DNA of 6,680 nt from Clostridia bacterium (GCA_017455945.1 JAFTLM010000092.1:1-6680); one strand, 5' to 3'; counted from the stretch's first letter, positions 1 to 6,488 are shown. The notes: a model not told the origin generated them from the sequence alone. Program-made: numbers and translations.

Positions 1-168
1 ATTTGTGCGAACATATCCGTCGCACTCCGAAAAATGTCGGCTCGACACCTCCATTTTTCTTGTAACTGTTTCGTGAGGGCGGATGGGGTGGCGGTCCCCA
101 GCCGCCTGCGGTAGTACGCTCCGACAGCAATCTAAAGCTCCAACCATCAGCCCAACGAACTCGTCGGT
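1..168. other. Gene-free, hairpin-rich flank, probably the rest of the left repeat copy
   Basis: I see no supportable gene here. The stretch is visibly richer in G+C than the other intergenic DNA and can fold: GGCGG at 90-94 can pair with CCGCC at 102-106 around a TCCCCAG loop, and GGGG at 85-88 offers an alternative pairing with CCCC at 96-99. A further hairpin has arms ACTCGTCGG (159-167) and CCGACGAGT (175-183) and runs into the mapped repeat. Small open frames exist on both strands, including one on the minus strand starting near 53 that leaves the window, but none has a ribosome site or a recognisable product. Because the right-hand repeat copy is cut off by the window end, I cannot test whether this part is repeated too. 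I infer that it is. Confidence 0.5.
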
Positions 169-206
169 GTTCAGCCGACGAGTGAACGGCAACGCACAAA
201 ACAATC

Positions 207-233
207 AAAAAACTTTCATCAGAAAGGTTTTTT
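207..233. terminator. Terminator-like hairpin inside the left repeat
   Basis: AAAAAACTTTC (207-217), an ATCA loop (218-221) and GAAAGGTTTTTT (222-233) form a stem with one bulged G at 227. A-tract and T-tract flank the stem symmetrically, so on either strand the RNA hairpin would be followed by a U-run, as in a weak bidirectional intrinsic terminator. The G+C core of the stem is short, so efficiency is doubtful. The same structure is kept in the right copy at 6615-6642. Confidence 0.45.
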
Positions 234-238
234 GCGGA

Positions 239-256
239 GCTTTTTTGCAAAAAAGC
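239..256. repeat. Perfect 18-bp palindrome GCTTTTTTGCAAAAAAGC
   Basis: The two 9-bp arms have no loop between them, and both strands read the same. It is preserved exactly in the right repeat copy at 6592-6609. It could be a protein-binding site, a cruciform-forming element or a nested repeat terminus. The sequence alone does not decide. Confidence 0.7.
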
Positions 257-310
257 GACCCGTTCCCCCGTTCTTTCCACCGCTAAACTATTACCGTCTT
301 ATTCAAACAC

Positions 311-336
311 AAGGGCTGAACGTAGGTTCAGCCCTT
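311..336 (-). terminator. Intrinsic terminator of lacZ
   Basis: An 11-bp perfect stem, AAGGGCTGAAC (311-321) with GTTCAGCCCTT (326-336), encloses a 4-nt loop. It lies seven bases past the lacZ stop codon. On the lacZ strand the tail after the stem is TTGTGTTTG, an interrupted U-tract. On the opposite strand the tail is TTTT. It could therefore work in both directions, shielding lacZ from transcription entering from the left. Confidence 0.8.
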
Positions 337-343
337 TTGATAC

Positions 344-3295
344 TTATATCTCCAATCTGTATGAGAAAGCTATATTCTTATCTTCAAATCTGTGTTCGGG
401 AAGCGGCTGAGGCCCGCAGCTGTTGGAACCTATTCCGCCTACCTTGTAGTTTACGATAAGATGAGTAGCGTCTTCACGTTTCAGCTCGTGACGGTGCTGT
501 ACCTTGTCAAGCTGTTCTATGGAATAGTGAAGTGCGGAAAATTCTACCGCTTTTTCTGCTGTCACCCTGACGCTTGTTCCGCTCTCTTCCGAAAGAGTGA
601 CTTCGGTTACGCCGTAGTGGTTTCCACATTCCTGAGGACGCACATAGGGCTCGTATTCGTCGCTTACCGAGCTGCTGTGAAGTCCGTACTTCGTGTGTGC
701 GGAAACGTCCACGTAAGACTCGTAAGGTCCTTTTCCAAAATATTCAAGAGCCTCAAAGCTGTCGTCAAGCATGTATCTTACGCCCAAACGCGGCAGGTAG
801 AGCGACTTGTCCTGTCCCGGCTTGCTTGGATCCCAAAGTGCGTGACCGTTCACTTCCTTAAGTGCAGATTCGCCCTCTACGTTTACGTCAAGTCCGTTTG
901 CACTGATCTTGTAGATTACCTTAAGATTGTACAGGGGAAGTCTTGACGGAGCACCTATATTACCTATTACGGTAACGGTAGCCTCGTTTTCGCCCGTCTC
1001 CGCTTCACAACTGTACACATTAAGCTTTGCGTGGTGAAGATGTGCCCTTTCCCATTCGGGTCTGCGGTTGCGGTCATTGTCTATAGTCGCACGCCAGACG
1101 GTGAAGTCGGCGGGCTGTTTCAGATATTTTCTGCCGTTCTTGACTATATTTTCAAGCAATCCGCTTACACGTGAGAAAATATATGTGGTGCTTCCGCACT
1201 CAACGATATACTTACCCTTGTGGTCGACAACACTTACATTGCAAGGAGAAACGTACTTTTCGGGCTTTGCAACCTCAACGGGGAGCTCCAGCTGTTCAAA
1301 TCCGTAAACAAAGCCTGCGTCACACCAGGGTCTTGCGGTCTTTTCAAGAGTTTCTATTTCAAGGTAGCACTTGTATTCGGCACTTTCGGGGAGCGTGTAG
1401 TCCAGACTTATCTCTTTTTCGCCGTGTGCGGGCACGTCACATTCAAAACTGCCCTCTGCAAGCACACTCTTGCCCGAGGTTATTTTCCATACGAACTTAT
1501 ATTCGCTTGTGGAGTTGAAATCAAGACAGTTCTTGACTGTTATTTTGCCCTCGGCAAGGTCTGACGCCGATATTCTGACGGGACGCATTACCTGACCAAG
1601 CACGCGGAGCCCCGTGTGAGGTGTTCTGTCGGGATAAACAAGTCCGTCCATACAGAAGTTGCCGTCGTGTGGGAACTCTCCGAAATCTCCGCCGTAAAGA
1701 TAGTTGCCGTTTACCTTTGCAGAGTGATCACACCACTCCCAAACGCAACCGCCGCAAAGTCTTGGATACTTGTAAATGGTGTCCCAATATTCCTCAAGCG
1801 AACCGGGACCGAGACCCATTGCGTGGGCGTATTCGCACATAAAGTAGGGGCGTTTTTCTTTTGTAAATTTGCCCTGAGCGATAAGTGCGTCTACGGACGG
1901 ATACATACGGCTTATAATATCTGTAAGCGGATGCGCAGGATACTCTTCCTCCGGCATATATCCCTTTCCGTAGCTTACAACTCGCTCGTAGTGTACGGGA
2001 TGATGAGGGTCACGGGCTCTGACATATGCCGACATTGCCACGTGGTTTTCGCCCCACTCGGATTCGTTTCCAAGCGACCAGAAAAGCACGGAAGGACTGT
2101 TCTTGTCTCTCTCAAGCGTTCTCACCATTCGGTCAACGTATGCCGCCTGCCAAGTGGGATTTCCCGAAAGCGCCTTGCATGCCTCAACGCTTCTTCCGCC
2201 AAGCGCAGTCTCAGCACCATGAGTTTCAAGGTCGCACTCGTCAATAACGTAGAAGCCCAGCAGGTCGCACATTTCCATAAATGCCGGGTGATTGGGGTAG
2301 TGAGAGGTTCTTACGCAGTTGATGTTGAATTTTTTCATAAGCAAAAGGTCGTTAAGCATATCCTCGCCCGATACTGCGTAGCCCTTTTCGGGGTGTGAAT
2401 CGTGGCGGTTTACGCCCTTAAGCTTTATGGGGCTTCCGTTAACGGTAAGAACGCCGTCAATAACCTTTACAAAACAGAAGCCAAAACGCTTTGCTATCCA
2501 CTCTCCGTTGCACTCGATAACAAGTGTGTAAAGGGTGGGCGTCTCTGCCGTCCAGAGCTTGGGAGAGGTGACGGTCATTCCATCAACTTCGTTTCCGTCG
2601 GGGTCGATGATAGTCATATTTGTAGCTATTCTGCCGTCGGTGTATTCGGTGTCTACCCACACGCTTCCGCTTTCGTGGGTGTGAATATAGAAGTCGGTGA
2701 TATGCTCCATAGGGCGTCGGAGAAGATAAACGTCACGGAAAATTCCGCTGAAGCGCAGGAAATCCTGGTCTTCAAGATAAGAGCCGTCGCACCACTTGTA
2801 AACGCTGACAACAAGCTGGTTTTCGCCCTCTTTTACAAAGTCGGTCAAATCAAATTCAGACTGAAGGTGAGAGCCCTTTGACATACCAACGTACTCGCCG
2901 TTGACTTTTACCTCAAAATACGAGCTTACGCCCTCAAAAACTATGTATGTACGCTCGCCTTTGCGTGCCTCAAAGCTTCTGCGGTAAACGCCCACGGGAT
3001 TTTCTGCCGGTACGTGAGGCGGGGCAAAGTTGAAGGGATAGTTTACGTTACAGTATTGAAGTTGGTCATAACCGAGGCTCTGCCAGCAAGAAGGAACGGC
3101 AATTTTGTCATTGAGCTCGGTTTCGTCAATCTCGTAAGGGTTTTTAAAAAATCCAAACTCCCACTCGCCGTTAAGCAAAGTGTATCTGCTTGACATTTTA
3201 GATATTGCTTCGTCCTGTGTCGCGCAAGGAATATAATACGCGCGCTGTTTGCATCGGTTTTCGCCCACAAGAGCGGGATTTTCATATTTTTTCAT
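344..3295 (-). CDS. lacZ: Beta-galactosidase, glycoside hydrolase family 2 (LacZ type)
   Basis: Hydrolyses terminal beta-D-galactosides such as lactose by a retaining mechanism. The product is 983 aa, near the 1023 aa of E. coli LacZ, with no signal peptide, so it is cytoplasmic. Order: sugar-binding domain (about 40-195), Ig-like domain (200-280), TIM barrel (280-570), second Ig-like domain (570-675) and C-terminal beta-sandwich (about 690-983). Visible landmarks, aligned by eye to E. coli LacZ, are N83 in NVNYP (N102), D170 in DGSYLEDQD (D201), metal ligands E357 and H359 in ETHG, acid/base E411 in SLGNESEWG (E461) and nucleophile E488 in CEYAHAMG (E537). The start at 3295 is chosen because AAAGGAGAT sits 7 nt upstream. 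An in-frame ATG at 3322 lies inside the leader and has no such site. Oddities: the E. coli W999 position is C960 in SNSCGP, and L494 follows HAMG where N is usual. The gene is divergent from an AraC-family regulator. Specificity for lactose over other beta-galactosides is inferred. Confidence 0.95.
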   Translation of the reverse strand: MKKYENPALVGENRCKQRAYYIPCATQDEAISKMSSRYTLLNGEWEFGFFKNPYEIDETELNDKIAVPSCWQSLGYDQLQYCNVNYPFNFAPPHVPAENPVGVYRRSFEARKGERTYIVFEGVSSYFEVKVNGEYVGMSKGSHLQSEFDLTDFVKEGENQLVVSVYKWCDGSYLEDQDFLRFSGIFRDVYLLRRPMEHITDFYIHTHESGSVWVDTEYTDGRIATNMTIIDPDGNEVDGMTVTSPKLWTAETPTLYTLVIECNGEWIAKRFGFCFVKVIDGVLTVNGSPIKLKGVNRHDSHPEKGYAVSGEDMLNDLLLMKKFNINCVRTSHYPNHPAFMEMCDLLGFYVIDECDLETHGAETALGGRSVEACKALSGNPTWQAAYVDRMVRTLERDKNSPSVLFWSLGNESEWGENHVAMSAYVRARDPHHPVHYERVVSYGKGYMPEEEYPAHPLTDIISRMYPSVDALIAQGKFTKEKRPYFMCEYAHAMGLGPGSLEEYWDTIYKYPRLCGGCVWEWCDHSAKVNGNYLYGGDFGEFPHDGNFCMDGLVYPDRTPHTGLRVLGQVMRPVRISASDLAEGKITVKNCLDFNSTSEYKFVWKITSGKSVLAEGSFECDVPAHGEKEISLDYTLPESAEYKCYLEIETLEKTARPWCDAGFVYGFEQLELPVEVAKPEKYVSPCNVSVVDHKGKYIVECGSTTYIFSRVSGLLENIVKNGRKYLKQPADFTVWRATIDNDRNRRPEWERAHLHHAKLNVYSCEAETGENEATVTVIGNIGAPSRLPLYNLKVIYKISANGLDVNVEGESALKEVNGHALWDPSKPGQDKSLYLPRLGVRYMLDDSFEALEYFGKGPYESYVDVSAHTKYGLHSSSVSDEYEPYVRPQECGNHYGVTEVTLSEESGTSVRVTAEKAVEFSALHYSIEQLDKVQHRHELKREDATHLIVNYKVGGIGSNSCGPQPLPEHRFEDKNIAFSYRLEI

Positions 3296-3315
3296 AATAA
3301 ATCTCCTTTGCATTA

Positions 3316-3344
3316 TTGACAAATTTACGTTCTGTTGATATACT
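3316..3344 (+). promoter_or_regulatory. Sigma-A promoter for the AraC-family regulator
   Basis: TTGACA (3316-3321), a 17-bp spacer and TATACT (3339-3344) give a near-consensus vegetative promoter reading right. The predicted start is near 3351, about 70 nt before the regulator's ATG. The -35 half lies within the lacZ leader and the -10 is next to the lacZ -10, so RNA polymerase bound here should exclude polymerase from the lacZ promoter. Confidence 0.75.
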
Positions 3345-3354
3345 TATTGTATCA
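3336..3354. promoter_or_regulatory. Candidate weak operator, TGATA-N9-TATCA
   Basis: Inverted 5-bp half-sites TGATA (3336-3340) and TATCA (3350-3354) lie across both -10 boxes. They match the core of the stronger palindrome at 3384-3400, so a single regulator might bind both. Arms this short in AT-rich DNA can occur by chance. Confidence 0.3.
3346..3354 (-). promoter_or_regulatory. Extended -10 element of the lacZ promoter
   Basis: Read on the minus strand this is TGATACAAT, a TGn extension plus a TACAAT -10 box. It predicts a start near 3339 and a leader of about 44 nt. I find no good -35 hexamer at 16-18 bp upstream, which fits a promoter that needs an activator. It abuts the -10 box of the opposing regulator promoter (3339-3344), so the two promoters occupy the same DNA. 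Confidence 0.6.
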
Positions 3355-3383
3355 TAAATTTCACGTTTTTACATATAATTTTT

Positions 3384-3400
3384 TTGATATTTCATATCAA
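3384..3400. promoter_or_regulatory. Candidate operator palindrome TTGATATTTCATATCAA
   Basis: Perfect 7-bp inverted arms, TTGATAT and ATATCAA, surround a 3-bp centre. Relative to the predicted lacZ start it spans about -45 to -61, where an activator next to the -35 region would bind. Relative to the regulator transcript it lies in the leader, eight or more bases ahead of its ribosome site. It is a good candidate site for the neighbouring AraC-family protein. AraC proteins more often bind direct repeats, so another regulator is possible. Confidence 0.5.
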
Positions 3401-3421
3401 TATTTTGACAGAGGTACATTT

Positions 3422-4228
3422 ATGGTAATACACGCATATTACGGTAACGTCAGCGAAAGTGAACGAGTGCTTCCTTTTTACGCCGTAACGGTTGGCGAAA
3501 GCCGACCGCAATCCGCCGTTCACCGCCCCGCGGGAATAAACGACTATCAGCTTTTGTACACCGTAAGCGGTGTTGGCAGGGTGCGTATAAGGGACAAATA
3601 TTACGAGGTAAAAGAGGGCGACATTTTTATACTTCCCCCATTTACCCCACACGACTACAGCCCCCAAAGTGACGAATGGAATACCCTTTGGATAACTTAT
3701 AACGGAACCGCCGCCAAAACCTGCTTTCCTTTTTCGGCAGATATAAGAAAAGACGTGAAATTTCAAACCTTTTACAGACGAATATATAAGGGAAAAAAAT
3801 TGCCCGAGTGGAGAAGAAAAACCAGCCCGTTGCTGTATGAGCTTTTGATGCTTGTATGGGAAAATCAAGGGTTGCTTCCCGAGAAAAGAAACGCAAAAGA
3901 TCCCGATATAGGTACTGCGGTGCAGTACATCGCGGAGCATTTTCGGCAAACGGTAGAGCTTTCGACCCTTGCACAGATTTCGGGGCTGTCCGAAGGACAC
4001 TTTTGCCGAGTGTTCAAAAATCATACACATATGCGTCCTGTAGAATATATCATTAACCTCCGTATGGAAAGCGCGAAAGACCTTCTGCTTGAGAATCCCC
4101 GGAAGTCGATATCCGAGATTGCCGCATTGGTGGGGTATTCAAGTCCGTCTTATTTTTCTAAAAATTTCAAGGAAAAAACTCAGCTTACCCCCGAGGAATA
4201 CAGAAAAAAGCATTCTTTTCCAAATTGA
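3422..4228 (+). CDS. AraC-family transcriptional regulator with N-terminal cupin domain
   Basis: A 268-aa DNA-binding regulator that probably senses a sugar and activates the divergent lacZ. The N-terminal half (about 40-95) has the cupin pattern of AraC-type ligand domains, including GRVRIRDKYYEVKEGDIFIL and a PPFTPHDY turn. The C-terminal part (about 163-265) holds the two helix-turn-helix units: the first around 179-201 (LSTLAQISGLSEGHFCRVFK) and the second around 229-252 (SISEIAALVGYSSPSYFSKNF), ending in the family's usual LTPEEYRK. The start at 3422 is preferred because AGAGGT at 3410-3415 is well spaced. A frame open from 3335 would add 29 residues encoded by promoter and operator DNA. 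It has its own near-consensus promoter, which overlaps that of lacZ. No clear terminator follows it, so some readthrough into the MarR gene is possible. The ligand is unknown, and galactoside control is inferred from gene position. Confidence 0.9.
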   Translation: MVIHAYYGNVSESERVLPFYAVTVGESRPQSAVHRPAGINDYQLLYTVSGVGRVRIRDKYYEVKEGDIFILPPFTPHDYSPQSDEWNTLWITYNGTAAKTCFPFSADIRKDVKFQTFYRRIYKGKKLPEWRRKTSPLLYELLMLVWENQGLLPEKRNAKDPDIGTAVQYIAEHFRQTVELSTLAQISGLSEGHFCRVFKNHTHMRPVEYIINLRMESAKDLLLENPRKSISEIAALVGYSSPSYFSKNFKEKTQLTPEEYRKKHSFPN

Positions 4229-4251
4229 ATCCAGCTTTTTTTGAAAAATTG

Positions 4252-4280
4252 TTGACATTACAACAATTTTGTGCTATAAT
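4252..4280 (+). promoter_or_regulatory. Fully consensus sigma-A promoter of the marR-acyl-CoA ligase operon
   Basis: TTGACA (4252-4257), a 17-bp spacer and TATAAT (4275-4280) match the consensus at all 12 positions, with an added TGC extension before the -10. The predicted start is near 4287. Such a strong basal promoter fits control by a repressor rather than an activator. Confidence 0.9.
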
Positions 4281-4285
4281 GGATT

Positions 4286-4301
4286 TGTTGTAATTACAAC
4301 A
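4286..4301. promoter_or_regulatory. MarR-type operator TGTTGTAATTACAACA
   Basis: A 16-bp perfect palindrome over the predicted transcription start, directly upstream of a MarR-family gene. Its right half-site, ATTACAACA (4293-4301), is repeated exactly at 4257-4265, overlapping the end of the -35 box. Size, symmetry and position are typical of autoregulating MarR repressors. Binding by this MarR is inferred. Confidence 0.8.
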
Positions 4302-4317
4302 GAAAGGATTTTTCTAT

Positions 4318-4773
4318 ATGGACGAAAGATTTCACACCTTTACGGTACTGATTTCAACTATAAACCGAGCCATCTACAGGATAAAAACCGAGGAAATGGC
4401 AGAGTTTAATTTGAAAAGCTCACACGTTTCGTGTTTGTATTATCTGTATAAAAAAGGTTCTTTGACATCTACCGAGCTTTGCGAGGTGTGCGAGGAGGAC
4501 AAAGCCAATATTTCCCGCTCGGTAAAGCATCTCGAAGCGGGAGGGTATATAGAGTGTTTGTCAAACGCGGAAAAAAAGTACCACAGACCGCTTTCACTTA
4601 CCGAAATGGGTAAAGAGATAGGCGAGCGTATTTCTCAAAAGATAGACGCAATACTCGAAAAGGCGAGCGAGGGCTTGAGTCATAAAGCGAGAATGAATTT
4701 TTACAGCTCGCTTGCCCTGATAAACAACAACCTTAAAAAAATATGCGACGAATATGACGCCGCCACAAATTAA
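4318..4773 (+). CDS. MarR-family transcriptional regulator
   Basis: A 151-aa winged-helix repressor, the usual size for MarR proteins, which act as dimers. The N-terminal helices (about 5-28) and C-terminal helix (about 120-146) would form the dimer interface. The DNA-binding part runs from about 49 to 96: LTSTELCEVCEEDKANISRS gives helix-turn-helix, VKHLEAGGYIE leads into the wing, and the wing carries basic residues K86, K87, R90 before the family-typical LSLTEMG. There are five cysteines (C39, C55, C58, C80, C143), two of them in the helix-turn-helix, so redox sensing cannot be excluded. AGAAAGGA precedes the ATG. The acyl-CoA ligase gene follows 26 nt later, and a palindromic operator lies in the promoter, so the likely job is repression of this two-gene operon. 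MarR proteins paired with CoA ligases in other bacteria often respond to the acid or its CoA thioester, and I infer the same type of signal here. Confidence 0.92.
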   Translation: MDERFHTFTVLISTINRAIYRIKTEEMAEFNLKSSHVSCLYYLYKKGSLTSTELCEVCEEDKANISRSVKHLEAGGYIECLSNAEKKYHRPLSLTEMGKEIGERISQKIDAILEKASEGLSHKARMNFYSSLALINNNLKKICDEYDAATN

Positions 4774-4799
4774 CGACAATACTGAAAGGAATTGATATA

Positions 4800-6488
4800 A
4801 TGAAAAAACAAATGCTTCACGAGAAAAAGGAATGGCCCAATATACGAGAGCTTGTTGAGTGGGCAGCTGAAACCTACGGAGAAAAGAATGCGTTCTCCTA
4901 CCGTGTAAAGGCGAATGATAAAGACGTCGTTAACGTTTCTTACATCAAGTTCAGAGAAGACGTAAGAAATCTTGCATCCGAGCTTATTTCCAAAGGGGTT
5001 AATAACAAGAAATGTGCCCTGATAGGTAAGCTTTCTTACAGCTGGGCTGTGATATACTATGCAGTTCTTTCGTCAGGCGGTGTACTTGTTCCTCTTGATA
5101 AGGATTGGGCGGCTGAAGACCTTGCCGACACTGCGGCGAAAGCAGGAGCGGAGTTCCTTTTCTGCGACGAGGACATTAAGGAAAAGGCGGCGGTAATATC
5201 CGAGTCGCTTTCACTTGTTGAGCCTGCCGTATATCTCAACGCAAAAGAGGAGCCCAATACTCTTGAGGCATTGATGGCTTCGGGTGCCGAGAAGTTTGCC
5301 GCATCTCCCGAGGCGTATTTTAACAATGAAATAGATGCAGAGCGTTTGTCTCTTCTTGTGTTTACATCGGGAACCACGGGAAAGGGAAAGGGCGTTATGC
5401 TTTCGCAGAACGCTATTCTCAGCGATATGTCCGACGTAATTCCTTATATTGATTTTGCCGACACGACTGTGGGCGTTCTTCCTCCTCATCACACCTACGG
5501 TTCTTCGGTAATGCTTGTCGGTCACGTTATGATAGGTACCGAGGTGTATATCTCGTCGGGGATAAAATACGTTCAGAGAGAGCTTAAGGACAGATGTCCC
5601 GGTCATATGATTCTCGTACCGCTCTATCTTGAAACCTTCTACCGTAAGATATGGGCTAACATAAAGGAAAAAGGCAAGGAAGGTATGGTCAATAAAATGA
5701 TTAAGCTTTTCAATGCCATACACGCCCCTGTGGGGTTGAGAAAAAAAGCTTTCGGGGATATTCACGCGGCTTTTGGCGGAAACGTAAAAATGATAATCAC
5801 AGGCGGTGCGCCGGTAAACCCCGACATTCTTCACTTCTTCCAGTCTATCGGTATTTCGGTGCTTAACGGATACGGAATTACCGAGTGTGCTCCCATTATC
5901 GCGGTTAACCGAAGCAGAAACGTGGTTGACGGAAGTGTAGGAAACGTACTTGATATAGACACCGTTGTAATCGACGAGCCCAACGAGGACGGAGAGGGTG
6001 AAATTCTTGTTAAGGGACCCAACGTAATGCTGGGGTATTACGGTGACGAAGAAGCAACTCGTGAAGCCTTCAAGGACGGATTTTTCAGAACGGGCGATTA
6101 CGGAAAAATTGAAGACGGAGTTCTGTTTATTACGGGACGAAAGAAAAATCTTATTATTCTTTCAAACGGTAAAAACGTGTATCCCGAGGAAATCGAAAAC
6201 GAGCTTGTTGCTACACCCGGTATTCTTGATATCATAGTTTACGAGGGACAGAGCAAGCGAGGTGTTTCGCACAACGCCATCGTCGCCGAGGTGTATCCCG
6301 ATAAGGAATATATTGAAAAGAACGGAATCACCGACGTAAAGGCACATCTTAAGCCGTATATCGACAAATATAACAGAAGTGCCGTAGCTTATAAGAAAAT
6401 CGGAATTTTAAAGGTCAGAGAAGAGGAGTTCCCCAAGAACACACTTCGTAAAATAATGAGATTTAAACTCGATATGTCTATAGACTGA
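4800..6488 (+). CDS. AMP-forming acyl-CoA synthetase (long-chain fatty acid-CoA ligase-like)
   Basis: A 562-aa member of the ANL adenylate-forming superfamily. It should activate a carboxylic acid with ATP to an acyl-adenylate and then transfer the acyl group to CoA. Motifs in order: P-loop LLVFTSGTTGKGKGVMLS (185-202), PPHHTYG (228-234), GGAPVN (335-340), GYGITECAP (357-365), the ATP-binding TGD (431-433) and the hinge GRKKNLIILSNGKNVYPEEI (446-465). The final lysine is probably K551 in NTLRKIMR, where many relatives have a glycine before the K. There is no signal peptide or clear membrane segment, and no carrier-protein or condensation domain, so it stands alone and is not a peptide synthetase module. 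AAAGGA lies 10 nt upstream of the ATG. It is the second gene of the MarR operon and is followed by a strong terminator. Fatty acids are the most likely substrate, but an aromatic or other acid, or an acyl-carrier protein as acceptor, is possible. Confidence 0.88.
   Translation: MKKQMLHEKKEWPNIRELVEWAAETYGEKNAFSYRVKANDKDVVNVSYIKFREDVRNLASELISKGVNNKKCALIGKLSYSWAVIYYAVLSSGGVLVPLDKDWAAEDLADTAAKAGAEFLFCDEDIKEKAAVISESLSLVEPAVYLNAKEEPNTLEALMASGAEKFAASPEAYFNNEIDAERLSLLVFTSGTTGKGKGVMLSQNAILSDMSDVIPYIDFADTTVGVLPPHHTYGSSVMLVGHVMIGTEVYISSGIKYVQRELKDRCPGHMILVPLYLETFYRKIWANIKEKGKEGMVNKMIKLFNAIHAPVGLRKKAFGDIHAAFGGNVKMIITGGAPVNPDILHFFQSIGISVLNGYGITECAPIIAVNRSRNVVDGSVGNVLDIDTVVIDEPNEDGEGEILVKGPNVMLGYYGDEEATREAFKDGFFRTGDYGKIEDGVLFITGRKKNLIILSNGKNVYPEEIENELVATPGILDIIVYEGQSKRGVSHNAIVAEVYPDKEYIEKNGITDVKAHLKPYIDKYNRSAVAYKKIGILKVREEEFPKNTLRKIMRFKLDMSID

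Larger units (their letters stand above)
169..291 (+). repeat. Left copy of a 123-bp inverted repeat
   Basis: This block matches the reverse complement of 6557-6680 with only two differences that I can find. There is an A-run of six here (207-212) against seven in the other copy, and a T here against a C in the stretch before CCACCGC near the inner end. It contains a perfect 18-bp palindrome and a terminator-like hairpin, and starts inside another hairpin (159-183). The inner end (TTTAGCGGTGG read leftward) lies 19 nt beyond the lacZ terminator. It carries no transposase and no conserved reading frame. It may be part of a longer dispersed intergenic element (a MITE-like or REP-like repeat) reaching toward position 1. 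The element class is not recognised. Confidence 0.9.

Noticed and set aside
1..53. Minus-strand frame starting MEVSSRHF and leaving the window
   Set aside because: It has no ribosome site before the ATG, other frames are equally open in this GC-rich stretch, and no family is recognised. It could be re-examined if the flanking sequence were available.
83..286. A 67-aa open frame over the left repeat, and a related-looking minus frame at 6389-6667
   Set aside because: Their similarity comes from the shared repeat DNA. The A-run length change shifts the frame between copies, and the right one overlaps the ligase gene.
392..2881. Several long plus-strand open frames (392-946, 1616-2398, 2402-2881) opposite lacZ
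   Set aside because: They are antisense to a gene with clear catalytic motifs, lack ribosome sites and recognisable domains, and arise from the codon bias of lacZ.
3296..3322. Longer lacZ start at 3322
   Set aside because: The extra nine residues would be translated through the AAAGGAGAT ribosome site, which is ideally placed for the ATG at 3295.
3359..3374. Possible catabolite-repression (cre) site near the lacZ -35 region, minus strand TGTAAAAACGTGAAAT
   Set aside because: The CG core is displaced relative to the cre consensus, and an alignment without gaps matches poorly.
3335..3421. Longer start for the AraC-family gene at 3335
   Set aside because: This start lies before the predicted transcription start, and the added residues come from promoter and operator DNA. 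The 3422 ATG has a well-spaced AGAGGT.
3392..4030. A 212-aa minus-strand frame opposite the AraC-family gene
   Set aside because: It is a shadow of the regulator gene, with no independent signals.
4229..4251. Possible terminator after the AraC-family gene
   Set aside because: There is a T-run at 4236-4242 but no convincing G+C stem before it.
5211..5834. A 207-aa minus-strand frame opposite the acyl-CoA ligase
   Set aside because: It is a shadow of the ligase gene, whose motifs are unambiguous.
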